Origin: Mytilus edulis
Lineage: Eukaryota; Mollusca; Bivalvia; Mytilida; Mytilidae
Assembly (NCBI RefSeq): GCF_963676685.1
Contig: NC_092349.1
Coordinates: 82,348,604 to 82,412,603, forward strand
Direction: 5' to 3'
DNA: 64,000 nt
Shown here: positions 23,831 to 37,100 of the stretch, in pieces
Position numbering within the stretch: the first letter of the stretch is position 1
Layout: each line of letters starts with the position of its first letter
Position numbers and translations under genes: made by a program
The notes under the pieces: model-generated
Databases searched by the model: none
The model's input: the letters and a program-made list of their open reading frames with translations, nothing else
Told to the model about the DNA's origin: nothing

Positions 23831-24624
23831 GTCAAGTAGTTTAATTATTTTTTCTATATGGCATGTTGAATTTTTATCTAGATATCATATGTCGATTGCA
23901 TAGGTGGGATCTACCCATGCAAAACACGAATAGGTAAAATCATCATTGTAAAATAATTGCCCTTCTGTCCCTAATAATGGTGACGTCTTGGTGACATATT
24001 TGAAGTTCTGAGAAACATCAACACAGCTGTCATCTTTTCATATATGTTGTGTTTTAATTTCCAATTAATGGCTTACAAGATATACATATGTGTTGTAGTC
24101 CACGCATTTTTACTGTAATGATTTCAAATTATTCTGTATCTTTGTACTTGTTCATTTTACTGTTGTCTAATTTACTGAAAGTTCTTTTGCTCTTTTGTAA
24201 ATAAACTTGAAAAGGGTTCATCTCTAAAGCATACTGTAAGGTCTACTTTCGTTTTCACAATAGAATACTAGTGAAGTAGAAGTCATGAAATGCAACTCTC
24301 AATACAAATCGAACATTCGATAAGTTGAAATTACTCCAAAGATATGAGACTGTCAGTGTCAACCGGTACAATCGGATGAACCAAATCAATATTATGTCAT
24401 CTTTTCCTAAGAAAAATAAAACCTTGTTTCTCAATAGATTCCTAATGTATCAAAGGAAGATTTGTAATTGTATAGGCTTTGGATTTCAACGGAACCTCAG
24501 AAATCGCTGTATAACTGACAACAGCATGACGGAAAAACAAAAGTCGACGAATTTACTAACAAGCCCACAAAATCCCGTACAGACAAATTTACTTAATATT
24601 TTATACATGTTGTCATATTTAGAT

Positions 24625-25020
24625 AAAGGAAGATGTGGTATGAGTGCCAATTAGACAACTCTCCATGCTAATAACAATTTAAAAAAGTAAACCATTATAG
24701 TCCAATGTACGGCCTTCAACACGGAGCATTGGCTTACACCGAACGCCAAGCTATGAAGGGTCCCACAATAACTAGTGTAAATCATTTAAACGGGAAAACT
24801 AACGGTATAATCTATATAAAAACGAAAAACGAAAAACGGGTATGAACTTCATAGATAAACGACAAGTGCTATACATTAGATTCCTGACTTAGGACAGGTG
24901 CCAACATTTGCTGCGGGATTAAACGTTTTAATGGTACCAAACCTTCCCCCGTTTTCTGGAACAATAGTATGACATCACAACATAGAAAAGCACACGATAA
25001 AATATCGATTGAAAGGCTGA
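24625..25020 (+). repeat. SINE-like dispersed repeat, long copy
   Basis: It begins GGAAGATGTGGTATGAGTGC and contains GTACGGCCTTCAACACGGAG, GCTATGAAGGGTCCCACAAT, TTCCTGACTTAGGACAGGTG and AACGTTTTAATGGTACCAAA. The frame at 24325-24654 runs into it and is not considered a gene. Just upstream, the sequence at 24297-24324 repeats that of 23550-23576 before the two diverge. Confidence 0.6.
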
Positions 25021-25944
25021 ACTCAAATAAAACACGTAAATTCACACACTATGAACGAATAAATTTGATCTGCGATACCTGAATGCAAAAACAGAACTAA
25101 TAAAATATTAGGGACAAACATTTACATTTAGCTTATTATACCCCGTTAGTGTTTATTTAATCATGAACAGATAAACGATTTGATAGGTTTCATCAGTTGA
25201 ACAATTTTTGAAAGAAGTATCGTGACAATAATCTATCTCGTTAATCTATGTCTTGTTAACAAGATAGACGATAAATTACTCGTGACACCATCTAATTATC
25301 AAACACATGTATATCATTGATATAATCGGATGTATTCATGAAAATGAGATCAACATTGGTTATTATATTCCTTTATGTACTCATCATTACTCACACTGCT
25401 TGGCTTTTTATTATGTATGCATCATTAGACTGTTATTTTAAAAGGAAATTGGACTAAAAGATTCTAACATTATATGCACTGTGGACTTTACACTTTTGAC
25501 AAATTATTAGTTAAAAGTTCATAGCAAAAAATGTTCATTATGAAAATTTGTAAATATTTATCATGGTTTGTACGATAGTAACAAACAATTCGATCTACAA
25601 CTTGTTCAATAGATAATCTGATGAAGAAGTCATATTGTATAGCATTCCTTGCATGAAGTGCAATTATGTCTTTTCTCGTTCGTGAACCATAGACAATTTT
25701 AGCGACTTGGTTACTTCCTGGCTCATTGTTTCGTCTCCCGGACCAATTTTACTATTCTTATGATTTAACTATTGTGCAATTCCTACCTATTTTCCTCTTC
25801 CTCATTTCTTACCATTTTTACTTCCTAGTCTGTTTGTGCATGTTCAGAATAATTTGTTGTTAAATTAACGACAAAAATATAGCTAAATAAAAAATGCAAT
25901 AATTGTTATACTTTTTATCTTTCAAGATTCGTCGCAATATTTCA

Positions 25945-26047
25945 ATGGAATACCTCATTACAGTTATCACAAGTTTCTACTTCACTGGTTACTTGACTGG
26001 TATGGTTGGCGGTACCAACGAATTTAGATATACAACACATAAAAACA
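25945..26047 (+). CDS. Gene A exon 1: signal peptide
   Basis: It encodes 34 residues starting MEYLITVITSFYF and ending YTTHKN plus one base, before donor GTAAGT. The frame stays open upstream of the ATG (no ATG, a TTG at 25903). The ATG at 25945 aligns exactly with that of gene B, and both exons are 103 nt. The hydrophobic N-terminus fits a signal peptide with poorly defined cleavage. Confidence 0.72.
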
Positions 26048-28159
26048 GTAAGTCATGTAGAAAATTTGTTCAACATGGTAAGTATTTTTTTACAAGTATG
26101 ACATTTTATAAAAATAAATTAGGAATATATACATGTACACAGAGTTCGATTTGAAATGCTCATCTCAATGTATATTTGATAAAAAAAAAAAAAAAACGCT
26201 CTGGTTTAAATTGTTATGTCTTATTTTATAGGAATATTACATTCTAAGGTAAATTCATATCCCTCTTACTGATATGGTGACTTAAGAAAACATTTCAAAA
26301 AAGAATGATTGAAAAAATACTGAAAGACTGTTTAATAAAAACACACAAGCTTTTTAAAAGCAAAATATAAAATTAGACGGGCAAAACAAAACTGCTTAGA
26401 AACCTTAATATCAAAGCAACGTGATTCATTAAAACAAAATTGTGATAAAACTTCAAATATACGCGCGTCTGGCGTATAAAATTATATTCCTTGTACTTTT
26501 GATAACTATCAAAGCGTAGGAGTAAACAGTATCTGTCCTGGCCCAAACGTCACATCACCTCTGTCCTATGGTATAGCGATAAGATACCATCAGTATTTAA
26601 AACTTGAATACAGTATAGGTAACAATCCTTTCATTATTCCGAACTTAGTAAGATAAATTTTAAGACATTTTTTTTTAATTGCCGTTAAGTATTAAATATC
26701 TTGTAACCCTGACATACGTGAATGCAAAATATGAAACGAATGAGTTAATCCTGATCATATAAAAATTGTTGTAATCCGTTTACGATATTCAAATCTTGAA
26801 AATGACTTTGCCGAGTGTCAATAGAAGTCATCATACCCTTATAGTTCGTTGTTTGATATAGTTAAGAGAAAATACGCTATTGTCTGTCCTATTGTTACCC
26901 AAAACAAATCGCAGGCAACATGAAAAGCTAACAAAATGCCCAAAATGCAGAACATTTATTTGGTATGGGAATTCATTTCTGTAGAAAACACTTAGCTATA
27001 TAGTAACAACAAGACCAAAAGAAATAACAAAAAAAACGAACTCCAAGGAAAATGACTTTGGCGAATATCAACAGCAGTCATAATACCTCATTATTTGATA
27101 CAGTAAGGAGATAACATGCTATCGTTTGCCATGTTTGAACTCTAAAACAAATCAACTACAATGTAAACAAATAGGATATATTGCATTTTTGACTTTTGAA
27201 AAACAAATCCTTGAACGTACAGATATAGGGATGTTCTTTTCTTGGTATTGACTAGGATTCTTTTAAGCATGATGGGCATTACTTGTATTGTTTAAAAAAA
27301 TTATTGAAAACGATCTATGTAAATGGTACCAGGATTATAATTTAGTACGCCAGACGCGCGTTATTCTACTTAAGGCTCATATCAAAATAGTTATAAAGCC
27401 ACTTTATATATCAAAGTTGAACAAAAATGGTATAATTACGAAGTATGCTCTCTTTGTAGGTTTTTTTTTTTCGATATAGTCTTATATACTAATTGGTTTT
27501 GGCAATCTATTTGAACAACTCTCATAACGACAACTGCAATTGACTGTAGTCGTAAAACCGAATCATACCTACAGCCTGTATAACATTCAATACAATTAGA
27601 TTAAATAAAAAAATGAGTTTATCATTATCATCTGTTTTGCAGTTTCTGTAGGAAGAGCAATAAATACTAGCATGTGTGGCGTATATGCCCTTGCAGCAGA
27701 CAAGCAAACATTCCATATCCATTCCGATGGGTATTATATTGACCCTCCGTGTTCCATTTATCTCGCCGGTGTTAATAAAATTAATAGCTCCTACAGATTT
27801 TCTGGCATGTGCTTTAAAATGTCAGATATTGCATTACCATGTGGCAAAAACGATACATTTATTATAAGAGGATGGTCGTTGGATATCCGATATACAGATC
27901 AGTCAGTATCTTTGTTTACTAACCGAAGCATGGTAGGTATATACTAGTAATTATATTTCTATGACAAGCCGTTCACGTCAAGTCATTTTTGATACAAACA
28001 ATAAAGCTCAAAATTAATTAAAAAATCACAACAACTTTTCTTAATTGGAGATTATTGACATTTATTCCAAATTAACCATTGATCTTGAATAAATCAAAGT
28101 ACGAGTGTACATGAGGCAACTTTAAGGTTGCCTTTGAGCAAGGAATCGTTTTTAATGCG

Positions 28160-28196
<37 letters not shown>

Positions 28197-31100
28197 CCGA
28201 CTAGAAAGATAAATGTTTAGAGCAAAGCTTTACAATAGTATACTGTTTGCCGAAAACTCAATGAAATTGTCTCTTTCCTTTTGAACGTTGTGTTATTTTT
28301 TAAGAAAAGTATAAAAATATAAGTATTTGTTCTTCAAGTTGGGCAAGAAACACGAAGGTTTCATATTTCAATATATTGAAAAAAGGGAAAAAACATGTAT
28401 CGTATGCCTCAACAGCCTGCCAAAGAATAAATAACAGTTCCATGACATTTCATATTAATAAATGCTCGAATTTGTCAGTCTTATTTATTTGATTTTTCAA
28501 TGCTTTTATCATGTTTTTAGAATTATGGAGCGTATGTTTTCGTACTTCGAAAACTGATAACTTTCCTCAACTGAACCTTAAGTTTCATTTTTTTTTCAGT
28601 TGATCACAGAAAAAACCTTAAGATGTGACTATAAACAAGATTTTACAATGAACTATGAATTTTGTTGGGAGAAAGTATCGATGTTAGAGATCTTATTTTA
28701 CAGTCCAAAAAAGCCATCGTCAGTGTTACCAACACTTACTGTTCATACGCGTGGTAAGACTTTTAAATTATATATACTCAACAAATGTTCATTTGTAAAT
28801 TTTAAAATAAGAGCATGTTCTACTAAAATTATATCATAATGGTGAAATAATAAAAGAGACTTGAATAAAACCAAAAACACAGATTTTTACTAACCATAAC
28901 GCATGTAGCTTTGTTAAAAGGATTGATAGCATACTATATTGAACAGATACGTGTAGCCCTGTCGCCGATTGTATTCATTCAATGAATTGTTATTGACCTT
29001 TTATTTTTTGTCATTACATTTAAGATTTGATTGAAAAAGCTCTAAACATATTTGTTTTTTCACTAAATTCTTCGTACTGTATATTTAATCGATTTGTATG
29101 TTAATTTGGTATACACGCATGTATTTTGCACTTTTTTTAGCAATTATGATGATAAAGTACCCGGCATTAAGTTTGCAAGCTATGGACACAATGAGCATAC
29201 AGATGAGTCACTGCAATTGTAATGATCCCAACTGTAGGACATGTAAACCAACGGCACATGATATGTATATCGAATTTCTTGATAGAGTAATTGCGATTGG
29301 CAGAAATAATGATGATGATAATGATAATAATAATGGTGCTGATAAACAAGATATCAAGGAAAAAAGCAGCTCTGCTAGTGTTGGTAAGTCAGTACTGTTT
29401 TATGCATTTGCACATTCATATTATGTCTGCCTGATATGTGTGAACCTTAACAATTGTCAGAAATAGGTTTTAAACTTAAACAAATCTTTGTAAATGGTGT
29501 TTAACCAACATTACATGACTCAAAACTGAAAGAATGTTACATACAATACAAAGTTATAGAGCACTACAAAATAGACACCACACAAAAATGGGTCGAACAC
29601 AGCTAATTATTCCCGGATCTTAGTTTGCCCAAATGTATATCAAAGTAAAGCAAAACATAAATCTGTTTTGAGTCATTTACTAATTCTAATTCAAGAGATG
29701 TTCAATTAATTAGGTGTTTACATCGTCAAATAAATTCAAAGATACCAGGATCGACATTTCGTATTTGCGTCAGACACGCGTTTCACCTATGATAGCCTCA
29801 TAAGTGAAACTCGAATTAAAAAAAATTGATAAAGACAAATAAAGTACGACGTTGACCAGCCTTGAGGACCAGAAATTCCTAAAAGTTATCTTATTTTTTT
29901 TTAAATCGTGAAAATTGAACTGAAGGCATGAAGGGCAGTTAATTTAGCATTTGAATCCGATTAACTGTTTACATCTCATCATAACGATTCTAAAATGATA
30001 TAAATATCTAAGAAATGTAAAAAGAAAAACAAAATTTTGGGATGTTCATGTTTCTGGTACAGTCATTTCTCGTAACCGACCCCAATTTTCTAAATAATGC
30101 GTTTTATATTTAGGAGTATTTTGATATCACTTTACTGTTTTGTTGACAAAACTGACCATTGTCGTGTTTCTATACACATCGGTATTTTTTTACAATGATT
30201 TTAACCTGAAACTACATGTAACACGATTGGATATTATTTCTAGTGATATACCAATTAAATACGTTGTTATTTATACAAAACGTCACAAGTGTAAACATTG
30301 AAATAATTAGATCTTTCCACTTTTCTGTGGAAAGACCTATTGTTTTTCTTCTGATTATTTTTTTTTTTTTTTTTTTCTTCCGCCTAATTTTCTTCTTGCG
30401 ATAAACATTTGTTTCGCAATATGTCGCTTAGATATTTGGTATATGATATCGAACAGTTTATGCGCTTTTGAAATTTACCCTGCGTAAACGAATACTTTTC
30501 TTTGTAGGAGTTATCTCCCCAAATACTGTTTTCCTTGTTAGCGCAACTCCTTCGCAACTGTAAAATATTATGACAAATTTATTTTACAAAATTGCTCGTT
30601 ATATCCTTCGCATGATTTGTCCTATTTTGACCGAAGTGATATGAACGCTCCATATGAGAGTTATTTCCCCTTATGCATTTGATATAAGTGATATGCATTT
30701 CTATCTTGTAAACCATAAGTGCTAGAGACCAAGGATCTTTTGATTTGAGGTCCTTGGTCCAAAAATATAAAAATTAGGTCAAGGTCAAAGGTCAAGGTCA
30801 TATTCTAATTTTTGAATTTGGCTTATTTCCACTAATTTCCAGAAACCGTATAAGATATCGACATATTATTTTTTTATAAATTGTTAGTTGCGACATGTCG
30901 TAACACATAAATTTTGATTGCAAGGGTACGTTAAACGTAAAAGTGAGTTTTCTCCCCTCTTGTATTTAAAAATACGCGTATGGTGATATAACTGATTAAC
31001 CAAATATTATTAAGACCTATGGTCTTTTGATTTGAGGTCCTTGGTTTATGACCTTGAAATTGATCTCAAGGTCATAGATTAATTTGACGTTCTAGTTTTT

Positions 31101-34100
31101 GACCTTTGCTTTCAGCTCATATGTATACATGATATAGCCATGAGACTTTTGGCAAAAGGTATCAAACCATTTAACCTTGAAAAAAACAACCGGAAGTGAC
31201 CTTGTGTAAGCCGGAAGTAGCTATTTTTTGTACTTTATTAATAAAAAAAGTATATAGAACCAGATCATTTTGGAATCAGTGTCAATTAAATATTCAAATA
31301 TTATCGGAAGTAACATTTTTCAAACCGGAAGTAACAAATTATCTCCCTTATTTAAAAAAAATATTGTATAGAAACCATATATTTCTGGAATCAGCGTACA
31401 ATAACCTATCAGCTGACGATTGAAATGACATTTTAAACTTAATTTTACAACTTTCATATTAAAATACATTGTTTTCAATGGAAAGACCTTCAATTGTTCT
31501 CTGAACAATTAGTTTTTAATTTTAATTTGTATTGCTTCAAAAAAAACAATGCTTTTTAAAAATAGAACATAGGTCGAAGATTTGTCAGATAATAGCTTGT
31601 ATTTTTGTGAATATTTTTGTTTCTAGTATCAATCGAACGTCTTTTTTGATTTGTTGAAAATTCAAATGTATCCATATTTTTAAGAGAAATGTCTATTTTG
31701 TAATCGAATATATATAATTTTGGATATAATATGTAGAAAAAAGAAAGAGATAAACTCCAACCGAATGAACCCTTTATTTCATTAAGCATCTGTCGAATAA
31801 AGTTTTTACATTAACGACCAGTAAATGTTCGTGGAGAGGTAGTAATAGTACGTGATGCACAAAGTACCCCCTTGTGGATTAAGATAAAAGTTATGTGATA
31901 GTATTTGCAGATGTCAACTACAGTTGAGGAAATTTACCGATGAGAAAAACTATCTCAGATTCCGGACCTATATCTGATTTGCAACAGGTCGGGTAACATA
32001 TCAATAATGATGCGTCGTTAAAGAGAACAAAAATAAACTTAACAGATAATTGCCTTTGCAGACAGGATACTACTTCGTCAAAATTATCTTCCCATTACGC
32101 CAGTTCATTTTTACAATCGTAGAAATGGAAGCCATTGTAGGGATGACGCGCTTCCAATATTGCTCCATTACGATCCTTATATGTCAGTTGTATTTGTATT
32201 TTGTTGAAGGGCAGACTAGATTTTTTTAGTGTTTGAAGAGACTATAAACCCTAGTTATCACACACACAAAATTAGAATTTTTCGAAAATATGCATTTTCA
32301 TCATCCAACTTGAAAGACTGTCGTCAAGTACTTTCAGTACAAACATAGCTATTCGAACACACCTTCTCTGTTTTTGTGACTCATAAGATAGGTATTTCAC
32401 TTGACCTATATATTTCATCTTTTAGTACTGTGATTGTTTTTGTGTGATAAAGTCAACATGTAGCTTTAATATATAAAAATGATAGAATCGGAAGCCAGAC
32501 GATGTTTGAAATATTCTTACTTTGTACGATAGCAAGACAAAATACTCAACTCAAAAACGCCCTTACATAAAAAGGTGCACTCGATTTTCTCTTTTCGATA
32601 CAATTGTTATCCATTTTTGGAATTTTGTCTTCAGTCACATAATGAAAGGGCAGGCACGAAAATTACTGAACTAATAGATTGATATGTTTTCCGTCCGTGG
32701 TATTTTTTTCCAAAAAATCGGAGGTTATGCATTTTCTTCATCCAACTTGAAACCCCATGTCGTCGACTTGATATCTAATTGTTCTGCTTAACTATGTAAT
32801 AGATCAATTAAAAACTTATTCAAATAGTGTTTTAAATATATAACACCTCGTAATTGAGAAGAAAATTACATTACACATTTATCGCCTTTTCTAACAAAGA
32901 GCTTCGATTCTTTTGTTATATTTCAACCTGGTTTCCGACTGTTTGTATTCATTATTTTTATTTTTATAAATACATGTTACCCTTTCTCTTTTAATAAGTT
33001 ACATAAAGAACTTGTATGGAATTTCATATGTATGTTATAAAAGTCGTATCAATGTGTTTATGTGTAGTGTATTAACTTTCATACCGGAGAGGTTAATTCG
33101 TTCGTATTTTAAAAAATGATATTAATGCTTGTTGAGGCTTTTTATCTTCTATATTACATAAGTTGTATCCTTTTCTTTTTAAGATCTCAATATTTTGCTA
33201 CCTTCTCTGTTTGGTTCTCTTGCAACTGTAGCAACAGCAATCGTTGGAGCTTGGAAATGCTTCAAGGTTAGAAAAGGTAGAAAAGGTAAAAAAGGTAAAA
33301 CAAATAAATATCATATTAATAACATTACAATTTGAATAAGATTTTTTCATTATGCAGAGATATTGGTAATAATCTATTGTCATAATAAGAATTCAGAGTT
33401 AAGAATGGAAATAGAAATAAAAAATATGTCAAAGGAACAACAACCCGACCAAGGAGCAGATAGCAGCCAAAGGCCACTACTGTCTCTTCAACGCAGAGAG
33501 AAAATCCTGCACCCGAAGGTGGTCATCAGTGTGTATTAATTGAAAATGAAAGTCACACTAAACTCAAAAACATATTAATGAAGTCAATCAAAAAAAAACA
33601 TACAGGACTAAACAAAGACCAGCGGATCCTGATTTTAGACAGGCGCAATAAGCCGCGAGGTTTACAGGTTTTGTAAGATCTCAACCCTCCCCTTTACCTT
33701 TAGTCAATGTAGAATAAAGAATCACATGATAATATCAACATTTAAACACGGTTAAAAAAAGTCTGAGTCCGATGTTCTGAAAAGGTAACAAAAGAAACCA
33801 AGCAAATGACAATGATACATACATTAACAAAGGACTACTTTCAATTACTTACATGCAAGCACTGGACCTTAATCAAACTGATGGAAAGATTATGTTTTCA
33901 TCATATGAATATCTAGTTCAATCCCTTCCGTTAGGGGTTGAATATTATACCATCATGAAATATATAAGGGAGGGACAGTCTTAACTCATGGATTGAAAAT
34001 AAACTGACAACGCCATTGCTAAACGTAGATGATTACAACTAATAATCAGTTTTACCTTTTAAATATTTTCAGCAAATACTGAAGAAAATACTGAAGACGA

Positions 34101-37100
34101 TGCTTCAGGTCAATCGAATGATTCAACACATTCTCTGATAGGTATTTCGATATTTTATTTAAAATATACCTTAGATATAATTTTGCTGTTAAAATATATG
34201 GCATATCATAATATTTCTGAATCTGTTATTGGCAGACATTTTATTTTTGTTTTTATTGTTGACATATTTGTTTGTTTTATAGTGATTAACATTATAAGAC
34301 AAAGTTGATAGCTGTACCCCTTTTTTACATGTTAACCTATACTAGTCAACAAAAGAAACGATACACGGCTTTATAATAAAATTTGTCAAAAAGTAATAGG
34401 ACTAAAACAAAATTAGATACACTATTTTTTGCAATGTATGCACATATGATATTGAAAATCAAAACCTGTCGGAAAGTAACTAAATTTTGTGAAACGGTCA
34501 AAGGGTGCAAACTATTTTTGCGGAAAGTTGGACATTAAATCAACACACAATTTCCTAAGTACTTAATATTGGGGTTTTTGTTTTTTGAAATCTCCAAAAA
34601 ATGCAAAAAAAGAAAAAAATGTTATCGTCTTAATTCAATGTTTTAGATATGCAAACAATACAAAGTAAAGTTGGAACCTTTCGGATTAGTTTTACGATTG
34701 TTAACGGGTTGTTTTAATTTAACTTTACACATACTGTCAATGGTGAATCACTTGATCTTGATAATGTTTACATTTTAACGATTTCTTGAGGGGCCGAACT
34801 TTGCTTTACAAATAAACATAGAAACTGTTTGATTTTTAAAAAAGAATTGATGGCAATCATTGTCTTCATATTTAAATGAGAGGTTGGCATCATTTGTTGA
34901 AACTTCTGTTCTTGAAATTGTCTTTTTATGTAAATTTCTTCAAAAAATTTAAATTTAACCAAATGACCTCATGAAAGCAAAATTATTATTTTAACAAGAT
35001 TCATATTTCAATGGTCATTAAATATTACTACCTTCAATATTGGTCCTTTAAACGGAAAACTTCATCTTTAATTTGAAAAAGAAAGTCGTGTATCGTTACT
35101 TTTATTGACTAGTATTTTATTTTTGTTTACTTTGTTCACACAGCATCATCAATATAATTAAATGGTATGCGATAGTCATACAAGTGACATGGTTAGCTAG
35201 CTATATAACCAGATTTAATCCTCCATTTTCTACATAAGATGATACCTGTACCAAGTCAGAAAAATTATAGTTATTATCCTTTCATTTGGTGTGTTTGAGC
35301 TTTTGATTTTGTCACTTGCTTTTTTTTTTATATTTATCAATACTTTTAAACGTTCTATTGCCAATATTGTTCTGCAGTGTGCACGTTGTTTCAATAATCA
35401 TATAATATGATTTATTTGTGCGCGTTTTTTGTGAAAGATTTTCTTGTATGTGTTTGTCCTGCAACCATGTCACAAAGTCTTTTCATGTCAAAAATTCAGG
35501 AATATGTCTTGTACGTATTTATATAAGTTATTGTTTGTTTTTGATGCTCTTCAGTGTTCCTATTGTTCCTTTGTTTTCACCATTTTGTTAATATGTTTCT
35601 CTCGGTTTCAGTTTGTGGCCCAGGTTTGTTTTCTCTCAAACGACGTTTGAATTTTTAACACTAGTATTCTTCTGTTGCCTTTCTGTACTACAAGTTTGAC
35701 ATACTAGTTTGGTAATGCATATTTTATTAGTACCACAATGTCGATAACATAGCTGGAGTCCAAATGATAACTATCTACCTTGTAGCACATTAACGCAATA
35801 ATGTTATGAAATTAAAGAAATATTGTGATGCTTTATGATGAAGTAAAACATTATGAAACATGTTATGAGATTTACAATAGTATCAACCAAGCTCATACTC
35901 TCGCATCCGGTAAGACTTAATGTATGACTCTTTCCGGAGTATTTGAAACATGTATATGGTATCGAGACTCTCTGAAAGATCAAAATTTGTCGGAACGCAA
36001 ATCTGGTGCAGGAATTGTAACTTTAAATGTGTGTAGTACAGGAACTGATAGAATTAAAATCTATTTGATTAATAACAATGTAGGAAGAGAGATGTCACAA
36101 GCATACGATTAGCATTACAATAATATTTCCTGATGTGTTTTTATTGTCTACTTTTTGTAATACAAGTATAAAAGATAAAGTTTAAGCAAATCTGATTTGC
36201 AATCATTTCCATTTAGTCATTTTCTGTGATAAGGCTTTTTTACAATCAAATATTGCTTTAGTATAACAACATATTTTTTGTGTTACATGTTTAAATATGA
36301 TCTCTTATTTGAATGATTGTCAATTGGTATTAAATTACTTATAAACATGGAATGTTTTAATATAGTTATATGAATATATTTCTTATATTTTTTGATACAT
36401 GTATATGCATAAAAACTATATTGAAACAGTGTCACACACCATTAAATTTGACATTGTTATTACTAATAATCGTTATTATTTGTTTCAGAAAATGGTAATA
36501 CTTCAAAAATTGATGACAACGATAATACAACAAAATTACCAAGTAAATATTGACACATTGTCATATACATTCAAACATTATGTTTCACTAAAGTTTGAGA
36601 AGGACTATGTTCATGGCTTTTTTAACCTGGCAATCATTTAACGTAGTTTAACGTAATTATTATCACTGTTGAACTGTTTGTTCACGGATGCATCATTTGT
36701 CATGGGACTTAGAATTCCAGCACTTTTATAGCAATACTGATAACATTTTTTTTTTTTTAAATTGGCTGTTATAAATCTTTTGACATAAGGCTAATATAAA
36801 AAAGAAGATGTGGTATGATTGCCAATGAGACAACTATCCAAAAAGACCAAAATGACACAAACATTAACAATAATAGGTCACCGTACGGCCTTCAACAACG
36901 AGCTAAGTATCTCAATTATATTTGCTTCTTATATTTTTAGAGGGCTTTTTGTTATTTCATGGATCATCTCAGCTGTTGTATTTGGTTTAGATTTTTAGAC
37001 GTAGCTTTTGAAATGTTGAATATATTTGGTATCACAATTAAACCCCATTGTCATAGTGTTACTGCTGTGCGTCAATCATTTATAAATTTTAAAAGACACA

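Noticed and set aside
24325-24654. 109-residue plus frame
   Set aside because: It overlaps a SINE-like repeat with its recurrent GATGTGGTATGA block; not protein-like.
29167-29349. Minus-strand frame opposite gene A exon 4 (poly-Ile run)
   Set aside because: It is the complement of the Asp/Asn-rich codons of exon 4; exon 4 is supported by gene B and splice sites.
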